Below the pieces are notes generated by a model that ran no database searches, was not told where the DNA came from, and saw only the letters and a list, made by a program, of their open reading frames with translations. The position numbers and the translations under genes are program-made. 64,000 nucleotides of DNA from Paracyclopina nana. Taxonomy: Eukaryota; Arthropoda; Copepoda; Cyclopoida; Cyclopettidae. Location of the stretch: positions 3,224,001-3,288,000 of the forward strand of contig JAGUCH010000004.1 of assembly GCA_019096065.1 (NCBI GenBank), written 5' to 3'. This document shows, in pieces, positions 45,615-58,637 of the stretch. The stretch's first letter is position 1; each line of letters begins with the position of its first letter.

Positions 45615-47966
45615 ATGGGTGACGACCGTGTGTCTCGAAAACGAAGTCGATCGCCGGAAAAAAGACGCAACAGAGATGAGAAGGAACGTAAGCGAAGTCG
45701 AGAAAGGGACACCGAAAGACGGAGGAGCCGAAGCAGGGAGCGCGACGAAAAGGACAGAAAAAAGAGTCGGGATGTTGATGACAGGAAGAAAAGCAGCGGC
45801 AAGCGCCGGTCGCCCTCTCCTACTGGAGGCCGTAAGTCAAAATCTATCAAAGATGAAAAGGTTGACATCAAGTCTGAGGAGGGCGAGATTGAGGACGAGG
45901 CGAAAAACAAAAAAGAGCCCCTGTCGCTCGAAGAGCTTCTAGCCAAGAAGAAGGCTGCAGAGGCCGAAGCTGCCAAGCCCAAGTTTTTGTCCAAAGCTGA
46001 GCGAGCTGCTGAGGCCTTGCGTAAACGTCAAGAACAGGTTGAGGCTATGCGAAAAGCCCAAGACGAGGAGCGTAAAAAGCGTGAGGAATTTGACCGCGTT
46101 GGTAGGCAGCAAATGCGAGAGCTCGAGAGAGAAATCAGGGACAAAGAACGAGATCCCAGAGACCGAGCAAGAGACAGGGACAGAGAAAGGTGGAGATCAG
46201 AAAGGAAAGACCGGGACAAGGACAAAGGCGAAGAATCCGTTGAGAAGGAGAAGGAAGCTGTAAAAGAACGCTACTTGGGAGCAATCAAAAGGAAGAAGCG
46301 AGTTCGACGGCTCAACGATCGAAAATTCGTCTTTGACTGGGATGCTGGCGAAGACACTTCGCATGACTACAATCCCATTTACAATGACAAACATGGCATT
46401 CAGTTCTTTGGCCGAGGTTGCATTGGCGGGATTGACGAGAGGGAGCAGAAAAAGTCGTCGTTCTATTCCGAGCTGGTTGAGAAGCGCCGCACTGATGCTG
46501 AAAAGGACCAAGAAAATGAGAGGTTGAAGAAGGTTAAAAAGCGAGAGGAAAAGCAAAAGTGGGATGACCGTCACTGGACTGAAAAAGAAGTCACCGCCAT
46601 GACTGAACGTGATTGGCGTATCTTCAGGGAAGACTACAACATTGCTATTAAGGGAGGCAACATTCCTCACCCCATCAGAAAGTGGAGCGAAGCTGGCTTA
46701 CCTGATGAAATCATGCAAATCATTGATCAAGTTGGGTACACTGAGCCCACGCCCATTCAGAGGCAGGCCATCCCGATTGGGTTGCAAAATCGTGACATTA
46801 TTGGTGTTGCTGAAACGGGATCTGGTAAAACGTGTGCATTCTTGCTTCCACTTTTGGTTTGGATTCAGAGTTTGCCCAAGGTGACAAGATTGGAGGATCA
46901 AGATCAAGGTCCTTATGCAATCATTATGGCCCCCACGAGAGAACTGGCCCAACAAATTGAGGAGGAATGCAACAACTTTGGAACTCCTCTCGGCATACGT
47001 ACCGTTGCAGTTATTGGAGGTTTGTCAAGGGAAGACCAGGGATTCAAGCTTCGCCTTGGTTGCGAAATTGTCATCGCTACCCCTGGTCGTTTAATTGACG
47101 TTCTCGACAACCGCTACTTGGTATTATCCAGGTGCACATACATCGTCTTGGACGAAGCCGATCGCATGATTGACATGGGCTTTGAGCCTGACGTGCAAAA
47201 GATCCTCGACCATATGCCTGTGACGAATGCTAAGCCCGATACTGATGAGGCTGAAGATACTTCCACGCTACTTGCCAACTTCAAGTCGAAGAACAAGTTC
47301 AGGCAAACTGTCATGTTTACGGCAACCATGCCTCCTCCAGTTGAAAGGCTTGCAAGGACATACCTGAGGAGACCCGCTGTGGTCTACATTGGCTCAATTG
47401 GTCGACCGGTAGAACGTGTGGAACAAATTGTGCACATAATGAAAGAGAACGACAAGAAGAACCGCCTGATCAAGATCCTCAACGAGGGCATCGATCCACC
47501 GATTATCATTTTCGTCAACCAAAAGAAAGGTGCTGACGTGCTGGCCAAGAGCCTTGAGAAAATGGGCTACAATGCCGCTACCTTGCACGGTGGTAAAGGT
47601 CAAGAGCAACGTGAGCACGCTTTGTCCGGCCTCAAAGCAGGAGCCAAGGACATTCTCGTTGCCACCGATGTGGCAGGTCGTGGTATCGACATCAAAGATG
47701 TCAGCATGGTTATCAACTATGATATGGCTAAATCTATTGAGCAGTACACTCATCGTATTGGACGAACTGGCCGAGCTGGCAAGTCTGGTCTGGCAGTTAC
47801 TTTCCTAACTCAGGAGAACTCTGAACTGTTCTACGACCTCAAGCAGATGATTTTAAGCAGCCCAATAAGCCACTGTCCACCTGAGCTGGCTAACCACCCT
47901 GACGCCCAGAACAAGCCGGGCACAGTGGTACAAAAGAAGCGGAAGGATGAAAAGATTTTCGTGTAA
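45615..47966 (+). CDS. DDX23: DEAD-box spliceosomal helicase DDX23 (Prp28)
   Basis: A single exon encodes 783 aa (human 820). The N-terminal ~270 residues are Arg/Ser/Asp/Glu-rich and KR-rich coiled coil, the usual phosphorylated tail. The Q motif ([13 protein letters not shown]), AETGSGKT (~398), [12 protein letters not shown] (~512), TAT (in place of SAT) and [10 protein letters not shown] (~712) are present. The enzyme swaps U1 for U6 at the 5' splice site during spliceosome activation, within U5/tri-snRNP. It is unusual in being intronless, unlike its neighbours. Its stop lies 29 bp from the stop of the convergent PSMB3. Confidence 0.96.
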   Translation: MGDDRVSRKRSRSPEKRRNRDEKERKRSRERDTERRRSRSRERDEKDRKKSRDVDDRKKSSGKRRSPSPTGGRKSKSIKDEKVDIKSEEGEIEDEAKNKKEPLSLEELLAKKKAAEAEAAKPKFLSKAERAAEALRKRQEQVEAMRKAQDEERKKREEFDRVGRQQMRELEREIRDKERDPRDRARDRDRERWRSERKDRDKDKGEESVEKEKEAVKERYLGAIKRKKRVRRLNDRKFVFDWDAGEDTSHDYNPIYNDKHGIQFFGRGCIGGIDEREQKKSSFYSELVEKRRTDAEKDQENERLKKVKKREEKQKWDDRHWTEKEVTAMTERDWRIFREDYNIAIKGGNIPHPIRKWSEAGLPDEIMQIIDQVGYTEPTPIQRQAIPIGLQNRDIIGVAETGSGKTCAFLLPLLVWIQSLPKVTRLEDQDQGPYAIIMAPTRELAQQIEEECNNFGTPLGIRTVAVIGGLSREDQGFKLRLGCEIVIATPGRLIDVLDNRYLVLSRCTYIVLDEADRMIDMGFEPDVQKILDHMPVTNAKPDTDEAEDTSTLLANFKSKNKFRQTVMFTATMPPPVERLARTYLRRPAVVYIGSIGRPVERVEQIVHIMKENDKKNRLIKILNEGIDPPIIIFVNQKKGADVLAKSLEKMGYNAATLHGGKGQEQREHALSGLKAGAKDILVATDVAGRGIDIKDVSMVINYDMAKSIEQYTHRIGRTGRAGKSGLAVTFLTQENSELFYDLKQMILSSPISHCPPELANHPDAQNKPGTVVQKKRKDEKIFV

Positions 47967-47967
47967 T

Positions 47968-47973
47968 TTATTG
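47968..47973 (-). terminator. polyadenylation signal of PSMB3 next to the DDX23 stop
   Basis: AATAAA on the minus strand starts 23 nt after the PSMB3 stop and 1 nt outside the DDX23 stop codon. Cleavage 10-30 nt later would fall inside DDX23 coding sequence, so the two mRNAs overlap in antisense. Confidence 0.65.
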
Positions 47974-47995
47974 GAAAGTTCATAAAACATACAAT

Positions 47996-48729
47996 TTAGT
48001 CCATCCTCGTCTTCAGCCTTCTTGTTGTTACTTTGTCGGCCTCAATGACGTGCACAATAGCCCCCCAACCGGATGATGCATCACGATCGAGTGCATTCAC
48101 CAGAGCTTGAGCAATGCACTCAAACAGCTCGTCAGGGCTCATATTAGGCTGCCACAAGGCTTCGCACATTCCTACAGAGAAAATAAAACGGGCATTGAAA
48201 TTTCCGCGAAAGTTTGTTTACATTGATTTCCGTACCGTTCAGTCCATCTTCGGCGGTGCCGGCAACCACAAAGTCCTCTGGCTCCGTGATGCACCCGATC
48301 AAGTCCATACAGGCGATAAATGGCTCCATGGTTAGAGGGTCTAGCCCAGCGACCACAGGGTTGACAAAGTAAGGCCCAAATCGCCTTTCGTACAACAAGT
48401 TCGACAGCACTGAAGTGAAGGTTTTTGGCTTCATTTTTCGCGACTCGGAGAGCTCGTACATTTTCATGCGGAAATCCATTTTCTGCTGCACAGTCTGAAC
48501 ATCGGTGGTCAAACCTGACAGGCCCAGCCACAAATGAGGGGACATTTCGAAACACTTAGGGAAGTCAGTGGAGATCGTTGATAGCTCTCTACCATAACGC
48601 AAGTCAGAAGCGATGGCCACGCAATTGGCGCCTTTCATGGCCACAACAGAGCCGCCATTGTACGAAAAGATACTCTAAAAGAGAATTCATTAGCAAAGTT
48701 AATGGCTGCTTATTCACAATTCTTACCAT
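47996..48729 (-). CDS. PSMB3: proteasome subunit beta type-3
   Basis: Exons 48729-48727 (Met only), 48674-48236 and 48171-47996 give exactly 205 aa, the length of the human protein. It begins [15 protein letters not shown] and ends [26 protein letters not shown] and DLIGC are typical of beta-3, a non-catalytic ring subunit (no N-terminal Thr nucleophile) of the 20S proteasome in cytosol and nucleus. The single-codon first exon is notable but supported by perfect GT-AG signals and phase. Confidence 0.96.
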
Positions 48730-49459
48730 TTCGGGACTTTCAGCTTGGTGAGCTTGAATTTCAGAATATCAACATGAATCGGCGAATCACAGAATGACGG
48801 ATCGGGTACTTGAGTCAATGACAACAAAACTAACTTTTGACTCATTGCAAGTCAAAATTCTAATAATTTCCAAATTAAAGTGGGTTAAATCTTTATTTTA
48901 CATGGAATAGGTAATTTTTAAATGTTACTAGGAAACGCAAAAATACATTGAGGCCTTAAAAATCTTTGCTAGCTTCTCTTACGAAGCGCGCGAGTTTTTC
49001 AACTGTCGTTTCATGAGTTGCACCATTTCGGGCATTTCCATTTCCCCAAAACTTAGGTAGGTAAAACTGCTTTGACAAATCACATGAGAAACATTCCGCT
49101 TTTAAAGATTAGTTAGCATATGATTATGAAGAACCAAAAAGTTTCTCTGAATCCTAGGGCAAATGTGTAATATTTCATCAAGTCATCTGGTTAAGTTTGT
49201 TTTGGTTGCTAGTTACATGGTCATCTGTTTGTCACTCCTTGACACTATTCTTTGCGTCACGAAGTTACCTTTTTCATGACACTCCAAAAACATCAATCTA
49301 AAAAAAATTTGAACACACTAAATGACCAGGCCCCTAATTAGACTCATAAGCAATCAGTCATGCTGAGCTGGCCAATGCTGATGAGAATCACTGATCTCAG
49401 TTCATTTCAACTTTTCTCAGTAGTTTGGTTTTAACCAGTACGTGACCTGAATCGGAAAG
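48730..49459. other. intergenic spacer
   Basis: Promoter side of both PSMB3 and the zinc-finger gene. I see no gene or repeat. Confidence 0.5.
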
Positions 49460-50332
49460 ATGAAGGCGTGTCACATTTGTGGCGCAGAATTTAAGCTAGT
49501 CATTGCTCTGAGAAGGCACAAGTCATTGCATCACAAAGAGGTTAGAGAAAAGAAGTCGCTTTTCATTTGCAGCATCTGTGACAAGAAATTTAGCACGAAA
49601 GGCAGCTTAGGAAGGCACAGCGATACAGTGCATGAACAGAAGAAGAATTATAAATGTGACAGCTGCAATCAAAGGTTCTACATCTTTGCTGAGTTTTCAA
49701 AGCATAAAGGCTCTGTGCATGCCAAATTGAAGCCTTACCAGTGTGACCAATGTGATTTGAAGTTCGCTCTGAGAGAAAGCCTAAAAAAGCACACAAGAGC
49801 GGTGCATCTTAAGGAAAAGCCCCATGATTGTGGCTTTTGTAGCCAAAGATTCTCGCAGGCAGGAAATTTATATCGTCACATTCAAGCTGTTCATGGAGAA
49901 GAGAGGTCATTTACTTGTGGCATTTGTGATGCAAGGTTTTTCGCAAAAGCCGATCTCTCCCGACACGTTAAAACGGTTCATAGCAAAGAGCGTCCCTTCA
50001 AGTGTGACACTTGTGGGAAAAGTTTCAAGCAGAAAACTTGCCTCAAGATTCATACTGAAGCTGTGCATGAACTTAAAAAGCCGCACAAGTGCGACATTTG
50101 TGAAAAAAGCTTTTTCCTTCAGGGCAAGCTAGCACGTCACTTTAAAGCAGTGCATGAAGGTGCTAGACCTCATAAGTGTGCCAAATGTGACAAAAGGTTT
50201 TCTCTCAGGGAGAATCTTACTGCCCATTTAAAAATTGTCCATGATAAGATGAGGCCTCATAAATGCAGCATTTGTGAAAAAAGTTTTTCAACTAATGCTT
50301 ACCTTGTTATTCATGGTAAGAAAATGCACTAA
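49460..50332 (+). CDS. ten-finger C2H2 zinc-finger protein
   Basis: A single exon encodes 290 aa that consist almost entirely of ten C2H2 fingers (CX2CX12HX3-5H) in tandem. Most linkers are short and of the form VHxxxxPHKC, not the strict TGEKP linker. There is no KRAB, BTB, ZAD or other N-terminal domain; finger one begins at residue 4. It is probably a nuclear DNA-binding transcription factor, but its targets cannot be told from sequence. An orthologue is not assigned because finger arrays evolve quickly. AATAAA at 50573 is a likely 3' end. Confidence 0.9.
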   Translation: MKACHICGAEFKLVIALRRHKSLHHKEVREKKSLFICSICDKKFSTKGSLGRHSDTVHEQKKNYKCDSCNQRFYIFAEFSKHKGSVHAKLKPYQCDQCDLKFALRESLKKHTRAVHLKEKPHDCGFCSQRFSQAGNLYRHIQAVHGEERSFTCGICDARFFAKADLSRHVKTVHSKERPFKCDTCGKSFKQKTCLKIHTEAVHELKKPHKCDICEKSFFLQGKLARHFKAVHEGARPHKCAKCDKRFSLRENLTAHLKIVHDKMRPHKCSICEKSFSTNAYLVIHGKKMH

Positions 50333-50923
50333 TTATATGCTTTTGCATCTATTGTAAGCTGGAAAGATTCGGGAATGACATCATGTCATATTGAGTACCT
50401 ATGTATCAACTTTAAAATATGAGCCTTAAAGGTCGAGTCTCATGTTAGGCACTATTCAAAAGTTTTCTAGAGCTTTGATATCAAGAAAATTATTGTCAAG
50501 ACAGGTTTGCTACATGTAAGCCAAACTTGTGTTTGGACAATGTGGCTTAATATTCAGAATAACTCAGAACATAATAAAATATTGTGTAGCTAAAAATCGT
50601 ATAAATATTTGAGCAAATGTTGCGCTATTTAAAAAAACGTGTGTGGCATAAATCATGAACCCAGACTTTATGTGTTATTTATGAAATATGTTTTTCCTCC
50701 GAAGCTAATGTTGCCCTGCATGTTTTATAAAAATGCATCATGATTATGTAATTGATGTGAGCAGGAAAGATGGAATTGGGGAATAAAAATTGTTTTTGCA
50801 GATCAGTTTCCACTTACGTAAAAAGTGTACACTAATGGTTAGACTATAATGACCAAAGTTTTATTAGTTATATACTGTAGCAGTGTACGCATCAGTTCAT
50901 TAATAGGCGTGGCATCAACAACA
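50333..50923. other. convergent 3' region of the zinc-finger and Ig genes
   Basis: AT-rich. AATAAA at 50573-50578 on the plus strand serves the zinc-finger gene. Nothing else is seen. Confidence 0.5.
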
Positions 50924-53900
50924 TCATGAGCAAAAAGACTCCAGTTCTGGGATTGTTCTGACAAAAGGACGCACCTGGAAGAAGCAGCGTTGTATATCAA
51001 CAGGCAAAATTATCTCACTGTAAAACTGACCGTTGATTCCATATCTTTTATCGTAGGGCGACTCTTCTCCATTGCGATGGAAGCCTTTCACATCAGTGGA
51101 GCTGCTCCTGCTCGTTTGGTGATTCTTTTCCTTGGTGTGCTTGTTCACCATGGGGTCGTCCTGGGGCTTGATTGGCACATAATTCTCATCCAGGAGGATC
51201 ACTTTGGTTTGGTTTCGGGGCAGCTCTGCAAGGCGACAAAAGAAAGCGCAAGAATAAGCTAGTGGGTAAGTTGAAACCTCGCATCTCTCAACGCGCGCTT
51301 TCTACTCTACTATAGTATCTACGGCACAGTTTAAAGTGGTACCTTGCAGTGATCTCTCGTCGTAATCGCCAAACTCAATTGGCACTGTGAGCGTGGTGGA
51401 GGTGGTGGAAGGTTTGGGCAGCTCTGCAAGAAACGTGAAGAACGTGCGGATATTGTTTCAGAGCCAAGTCGCATATTTGAAGTGTGTATACTGGTGTCGT
51501 AGGCGAAACTTTTACGAGGCTTTAATGAAGCTGTCAAGGCTGCAGAGTACTACACGAGTGCTAGATTATTATGCGCTAATATGCTACCAACAGCAGCAAC
51601 CGGGTGAATCAAGCGGCCTGCGGCTGATTATGCAATGAAGAATGTTGTGTGCGGGCTTGAATTACCGTATAGTTCGATATCTCCGGTCGTCTCCCCCTGA
51701 GAGTTTTTGGCCAGGCAACGATAGGAGCCGAAATCGCTTTCGGAAACGTTGTATATCCTCAGCTTCATACGGATATTGTAGAACGCGGGCTTCCCTTCAA
51801 TCTGCTCGAATTCATATTTGCCAGGCCTTTTGAGAGGCAAGAAGACTATGTGATTTAATATTTCAAAGGTGTGCTGGCACCTACGTAGGAATTATGTAGC
51901 TTGAGCTGTCTCGAGTCCAAAAGTTGAGCGAGGGTGGATGAGCCGCGGTGAGACACTCCAAGTCCGCAATTTCACCCGTTGAGGCTCCGATTAATTGGTG
52001 GCTTATCCACAAGGTGGGTGGGACTGAAAAATGTGGCCTCTTTGGGTCCCTTGTATGATGTAGCATTGATTATGATTGCGCTTACAGTCCACGTAAAGCC
52101 TGACTTTTTTGCTGACCGTAGGAGGAACCCCGTTGCTGGCCAAACAAAAGTAAACGCCAGAATCGTGACGGCTCACATGAGGTAGTGACAACTCGGATCC
52201 ATAATGGATCATCACTGCAGCAGAAGAACACGGCCAATATAACACATTTATGGTAAAATAGTAGCATCTAATCAATGATAACCCTTAAAAAGCTCTCCTT
52301 GCAATTTCGGTTTACAATTTATGCAATTGAGGAGGACAAAAAATACCAGAGGTGGAGTTTTTTCTACATTAATGTTTTTGGCTTTTTTGACCGACCAATG
52401 GCGAAAACTAGCCTCTAGCAATTTTCACCGAAACAATTAGTTGCTCCATCTAGCGGATTACCGCGTAAACAGCCATGATTTCTGGTAATAAGAGGCATTT
52501 ACCTTCGCGGCACTCCTTGTCCCTGCCCGAATGGGCCCTCGTTCTCGGCCTACTTTTGTCATTCGCGTTTTCCGGTTGACATAACCGAATCGGCTTTCCA
52601 TCCTCCCTTCGCCATGCAATTTGCGTCCTCGGGTTGCCACGTGCTTTGCAAACCAAGGCCACCGCCATGCCCTCGGTGGCAAGCGTATCCGAGCTGCTCT
52701 CGTCATCGATAATGTCGGGGGGAACTGCAAAGGCGGTGATTGCAATTTTCTCCAAATGCACACTGCTCTACAACCGGGCTTACCCACGACGTTGAGGCTG
52801 CCACTGACGGAGACGGGAGGATCGGTGTTGAGCTGGCAAATGTACTTGCCCGCGTCGGCCTCCTGGATGTCCCTCAGCACGAGGTAGTAGGCATGCCTGT
52901 TGTCGTGCTTCAGCGAAATGCGATCGTTGTGGGTGATCACGTTGGGATAGACGGCCAAAGTGCCCTTTTCGGAGTGCAGCCAGGCCACCTAAAACGACGA
53001 GGCTGTGGATATTATGATCTCGTGTTCTATAGTATAATATACCTTGTTTTTGCCAAGGTTCTCCACTATGCAGGCGAAGGTGGCTTCCTGGCCCACTCTG
53101 ACGGTATGATTTTGCATGACGTTCTCCTTGAATCTGGGAGGTGCATGCGGCGAATCTGTGGATAGTACAGTGTTTATGATGTAGCCCTGCTTTTGAAATT
53201 CTGTAAGTGGCGGAAGTCTCGCGCGCGCGCGTATATAAAGCAATAAAGGCTTATTATTATGGCCATATAGCAAGCAACTGTTTGCCGTTGCGAGAGCGGC
53301 CTTGGCGATCGCGCATCATATCATCCTGCATGCATTAAACTGTGATGAAGAGTCTGACCTGTATGTACTATATGCTTATGCAAGGTTAAATCGAAGTTGA
53401 AACGCAAACATGATTCTCTGTGATTTGAAAGCACTCTACATGGCTGCTCAATCCATTCCAGCGCATTAATAAATGAACAGGTTCGTCCTGAAAAACATAC
53501 GGTGTATCATGGCCAACCCATCTGTCTTATAGTAAAAAAGCATCATCATCATCGTATATCCTTCGCGCAAAACAACGAGTTGTCGTGCAAAGGCTTTCGT
53601 CTTCAGGTAGCAAGAAGTGTCAAGTTGAAGCAACCGCATTTTTTGCTCCCACTACTTTTGGACAGGCTAGACTTGACGGCGACAACCTTTTCTGTCAAAC
53701 TAGGGTCAACACAATATGTATATAGCCGCTTTCTTCCATTGTCCATTCATCTATGTATATGATACTGTATGCTAGTGAGCAGCATTGTTGCGCCTTCTGC
53801 AAGATGGCTTATCCAAAGATCCCGGGGAGATTTCAGCTTGTCTCCGCGAGCTTTTACCGAAAAAAAGCACCACCAGACCTGGTGGAGCCAGCCCACAACT

Positions 53901-56419
53901 ACTCTATAGTATACACAGGGTGTCTATAATCCCAGGCGCTGAAGTGTCCCACTTTTTTGAACAACTGCTCTCAACGTAAATCAGCTATATATGCAGTGAA
54001 AGACAAACGCGAGGACATCAATTGGCCGAGTCCTCCATATTTTTTTGCGAGCTCCGTAATAGGGCTCTTGTGAAGGGGATCACATGATGGAAGGATTGTT
54101 GTGAGCATTTGCCAATATCTGGCTTCTTATTCCTCCGTCAAAGTCAAAGCCTCGCCGGCTCACAAGAGTTTCTGTAATCCCTGTTGTCATAAACAACGAT
54201 GTGCCAAGCATATTGCTCACACGTTTGGAAAATGCACATGGACGATCATCATGGATTGGGACGTGCGAGGAATTAGTCGTGATGACCGACTAATTGTTTC
54301 GGATTAGTAGTCGCGTCTTGTCAGTGCGCGCATACGTGCCGCATATTCATATAATAATGATCGCAGTGTATGAAAAGCGTGCAGCCAGCGGTCATAATGG
54401 AATAATTTTTCAGGCTCCCCATTCCTTGACGACGAGGAGCATTCGTGCGTTATGCGAAATAGGCCGCAAAATTGGGGCTGCCAACTTGATTAGGATCGCC
54501 AGCAGCAGAATTTTACATATGTGGAATTTTGTTGTTGACTGGCTCCACATTTTGCAGCAATTTTCCAGGCGAAATGCAGCTAGCATAATGTGTGCCGCGT
54601 GGAATATGCGACGACGACATCCTTGCTGATGGCTCACTCCCAAAAGGCCATTTTCCATTTAGAGCTGTTCTCCCTTTTCTTTTTTGGTTTGTCGCGAGAT
54701 TTGAAAAATTGAGCGCATCATGGGACATGCAACAGATTACGCTTTTATACGAGCCAGCAATAAACCACACGCACTTGGTGGAATCTTGGCTACAACAACT
54801 GCTAAGTGAAAGGAGAAGAAAGCACATGCAAATCTCTAACCCTTGACTGAATACCTATCTGGCATTCTAGCCATGTCCGCAGAAAATTTCATGCTGCCCT
54901 TTTTGGTAGGTAGGAGAAGCAGCGAGACGAACAGGAGCTTTCATCAAATGTATGCTTTCAGTTTGTCGTCGCTCGTGGAAATGGATAAGCATGCTAAATT
55001 CCCCTTTTTTCCGTTTGAACTCATGTCATGTTGACAACATGGTAGAGTGCAGCAGACTCATTCCTCTGCTTGATGATGAGTCAATATTTTGCTGATCACG
55101 GAATTGTTTTTGTCGACCTCTTCGCCAGCAAATGATGATTTCGGTAGCCGAAGCAGCAGCTATACCCATTTTATTCTGCTCATGACTTCCCTCTGTTCAT
55201 TCTAGCGCGGAGAGCCTTCAAGGAGGAATTTTAACCAGACCCAAAATTAAGGGCATCGCTCATCCACTGATCCAACTTGCTACTACAAATATAATTCGCC
55301 TTCACTAATCCATACATGGATCATATTCGCGAGAAAGCCACTAGCCGCAACAACACACCTTTGTTCCGGTGTATGTGCTATATGGTCGTGGTACGCTACC
55401 TTTTTTCAGCGATACACTACATAAGTAGTCTCATGATTGATAGCATTGAACGGAAACTGTCAAATACTTTTGAACACCGCGCGCGCGAGAGAGAGTGTAC
55501 TACGCAACTTTTTTCCCTCCTATTTTATACCTTCTTCTCTCCAAGCGCTTCATTTTTGGCCGTTTCTTGACATTTTCTAATTTTTGAAAGAGCCTTGTTA
55601 CTCATGCAATATCTCGTGCTCGTTTTGACACCTTATATTCCAGGGGTCAATAATTGTGCGCGTTTGCGTTCAAACAGGCAACTTTTCAACACCACCTGTG
55701 CTCTTTCAAAAGCTTGGCGGTGGTCTCTAGCTCCCCAAGGATTGCCTGGTTTAAATCTGGGTGAAAATTGCCTAGATTATGAATTCATGGCCGACCCCAT
55801 GAGACTTAAAAAGGAAGGAGACTTTTTTTCTTTTCTTGCCTCTCAAGGAGAAGGTAGAAATGCAAATTTTGAGTAGTGTGCATGATTAAAGTCAAAGTCC
55901 CCCTTACTGGAGGTTTTCAAGGAAATGGAAAAAATGACCTAAGGCCATGAGCGAGACTTCTCTGCTGCAGGAATTATGAAACATTGAAAAAGAGACACTC
56001 GTCAGTCCTTTCCAGCTGCATAATTTGTCGAATCAAAGTCTGCATCAGAAAAGAAGAAATTTAAATTAGCTAGCTATGGTATACACTACACGAACAGGGA
56101 CTGAGAGGTGTTGTACCACAACGTCTTTGTGCAAAAGTTTTGACACCTACATCTCGTCAAGGAGTTGTTTGCAGCATTGCTACGTATAGCCTTCTATGCA
56201 ATAAGAAAAAGGCAGGTTTTTTTTCAATGCTGGGGAAAATGAGATCTCACCTCTCGCGTATTTGGTTTGAGCCATGTGGGGCAGCAGCACGAGCAAAATG
56301 GCCACTTTGATATGCACGGACGAGTCCTCTCGTCTCCGATGACAGCAGAGTCCTCTGGTTCCAGCTTGGCAGACTGTTGAAGCTGCTGCTGTAACTTCCT
56401 CGCGATTCTTCCTCTTCAT
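50924..56419 (-). CDS. three-Ig-domain cell adhesion protein, lachesin/DIP type
   Basis: Nine exons fit phases exactly: 56419-56251, 53155-53043, 52988-52784, 52724-52503, 52214-52086, 52023-51885, 51826-51666, 51423-51343 and 51225-50924, giving 506 aa. A basic N-terminal stretch precedes a hydrophobic signal or anchor (VAILLVLLPHMAQ). Ig1 has Cys in FACIV and KYICQLNTDP, Ig2 in ALVCKARGNP and VYFCLASN, and Ig3 in DLECLTAAHP and SYRCLAKNSQGE; VVVPPDI joins Ig1 and Ig2. This is the pattern of arthropod DIP/lachesin and vertebrate IgLON proteins, which mediate neuronal and junctional adhesion at the cell surface. The last two exons encode a disordered tail; I find no clear GPI-attachment hydrophobic end, so a further 3' exon (donor at 50974) is possible. 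Intron 1 is ~3.1 kb. A 3' splice site lies 3 nt before the ATG. Confidence 0.9.
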
Positions 56420-56422
56420 GAT

Positions 56423-58637
56423 CTGCAATTCCACGATGGATGGACGAGATGAGTAAACAACAATTAAAAAGTTTCCTCCGAGCAAACTTTGCCGGCTGAT
56501 AATACTTTGCTACTACGGAAAGATTTGCTCAAACGCCAAAATAGCAACGAGGGACGAGGAAAAGTTTAATTGCTATTTTGGCTCATTATTGCCGCAGTCC
56601 ATTATTTTGACCTGCAACTATCTACGTATAGTACTATTATAATACGTAGTGATTTCTAGGCTTTGGCAAACAAACGAATAGGCGTCTAATTGAGATGCAG
56701 CTCGGTCGTAGGGAGGAGAAAACAAGCAAGCTAAGAGAGAGAGCCGGAGAAAAAAGTTCGCTCGCTTGCAATCAAGTGATCTTAACCCTCTTGTTCTTTT
56801 CCTCCTCGTACTTTTTCCCCACTAACTAACTGGTCCAGTGCGCGGAAAACCGTGTGGCAATTTCACTTCCCATTCATTAGAAGTGATTCAAGAAAAAGCA
56901 ATTTCACTTATGCCATAGTAGATATCCCCATTTTATTAGTACTATGCCGTTATTGATGGATCCCGCGTTGAATGGGAGGCCAATAAGGGGTGTCATTGAA
57001 AATTAATATCCTGCTACGTACCATTGAACCTACTTACTGACACCTCGTTGGGCAGCCAACAATGGACACACGACAACGCTCTCCTCGAAGGAGATATGAC
57101 ACATTCTTGCCTAATATTGCAATCTTCGAGGAAGCGGCCATTATACAGCAGCGATCGCACGTGATACAAAGGCCATAGATTATTCAATCGAAAAATACGC
57201 CGCGAGATGACTTTGCCGATTTCGCGGAATCGATCGCAGCAAGGTCGAACTGGTTAATTTTGCACACGATGACTTACTTGAGCTTCCTTGCCGTCGCTGT
57301 GATCGCGGATCTCTGAAGGAAATGCAAGAAAGCTCGGCGGCTACTATGGCTCACTGCGTCTCCCATTTACATCGGTGGGCTCGATCGCGCCACTTGCTTA
57401 CAGCGAGGAAGGCCAAACCGACTTTCAGCCCTGCAAAGGCCGATAGATGCTCAATGTTCCCTAACGGAGCCTTCGATGAAGAATGCTCATCCTGGGCTCA
57501 ACAGCATAAGAGGACATTTTGAGATGTACTGATCACATCAAACATGTCCTCTAGATTACATTTCGGATTGATTTAGCAATTTTTTTATTTGTTCCTGCAA
57601 TTTTTATAACATGTGTCCCATAAAGGCAATTTTTTATGATAGAAGTGGACACCAACCGCGGTAATCTGTTCAAATCCGCATCCGCAAAGATCTACACTGT
57701 GAAAATACGATCGGTGAATTTCCCCTCAACTATATTATGATTGATAATTATTTTTTCACTAAAAATGGCTAAATAATCTAACTAAATTATTATAGTTGCA
57801 CCATGAAAACTACACTACTTTAGAAGACAAGTAAAGCGAACTCTGAGTGGATAAAATCAGTGCCGTGTAGGATTAATAAAAAACGTTACGGAATTTCTAT
57901 GCAATGCTTGCAATTTTTAGGCCGTCACTATTATTGCCGCAAAGAGAAAAGCAACCATCCCTATTAAGAATTTCTTACTTATTAGCAACTAACTATGAAA
58001 TAATTGCCGTGAGTAACTGTAGATAGTGTACATGGCCTATATAGCAAAATCCTTATTTTCAATGAAATTATGCGTATATATCGGGAGGTTTTAGGAAATA
58101 TTTTTAAAAACTTCTAACAAGAGTTCATAGCGCTCATTGCTTATTTCCTGGATTGCTCTCATGGCTCAGATAGTTGTGGCTCAACATTAGAATGCAAGTT
58201 ACCAAGCATTAAGTAGCATTCCTTCTTAAAAGGCACTAAGCAATTTGAAGTGGCAAGCATAGTTTGCCGGGAAAAAATACATGCATAACATGTTTCTTGT
58301 AATTTCTCACATCTTCATGACCAGAATTTAAACATTCTAAATAAGCTCTCTTCGGTTTACCATTACAAATACATCTAAAAGTGATGAGGGTAGTGGCAGA
58401 CAACGCTTTGCAGTGCAGAGGGAGGTCCAACACAAAGTTTTGTGGTGAAAAAACAGGGGGTAAACTAACCCTTCCTCAAACTTGTGCAAGTATTCTAAAC
58501 ATGCTTTCATTTTCTTCCAGACATGAACTCTCGTAGTCGATACATTAAGGGCAATAAAATATCTAGCGAGATTGCGTGGATGCACAATTAATTTTTCCGC
58601 AAAATTGTCGCGTTTGAAAAGCAGTCTATCATAAACA
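56423..58637. other. upstream region of Ig gene and MECR
   Basis: No supported coding gene. One copy of the AAATCCG repeat is present. Promoter elements of the Ig gene probably lie here, but none is clear. Confidence 0.45.
57660..57745 (+). repeat. AAATCCG-type dispersed repeat, copy C
   Basis: Begins CTGTTCAAATCCGCATCCGC and continues GTGAAAATACGATCGGTGAA, closely following copy A at 21258. Confidence 0.6.
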
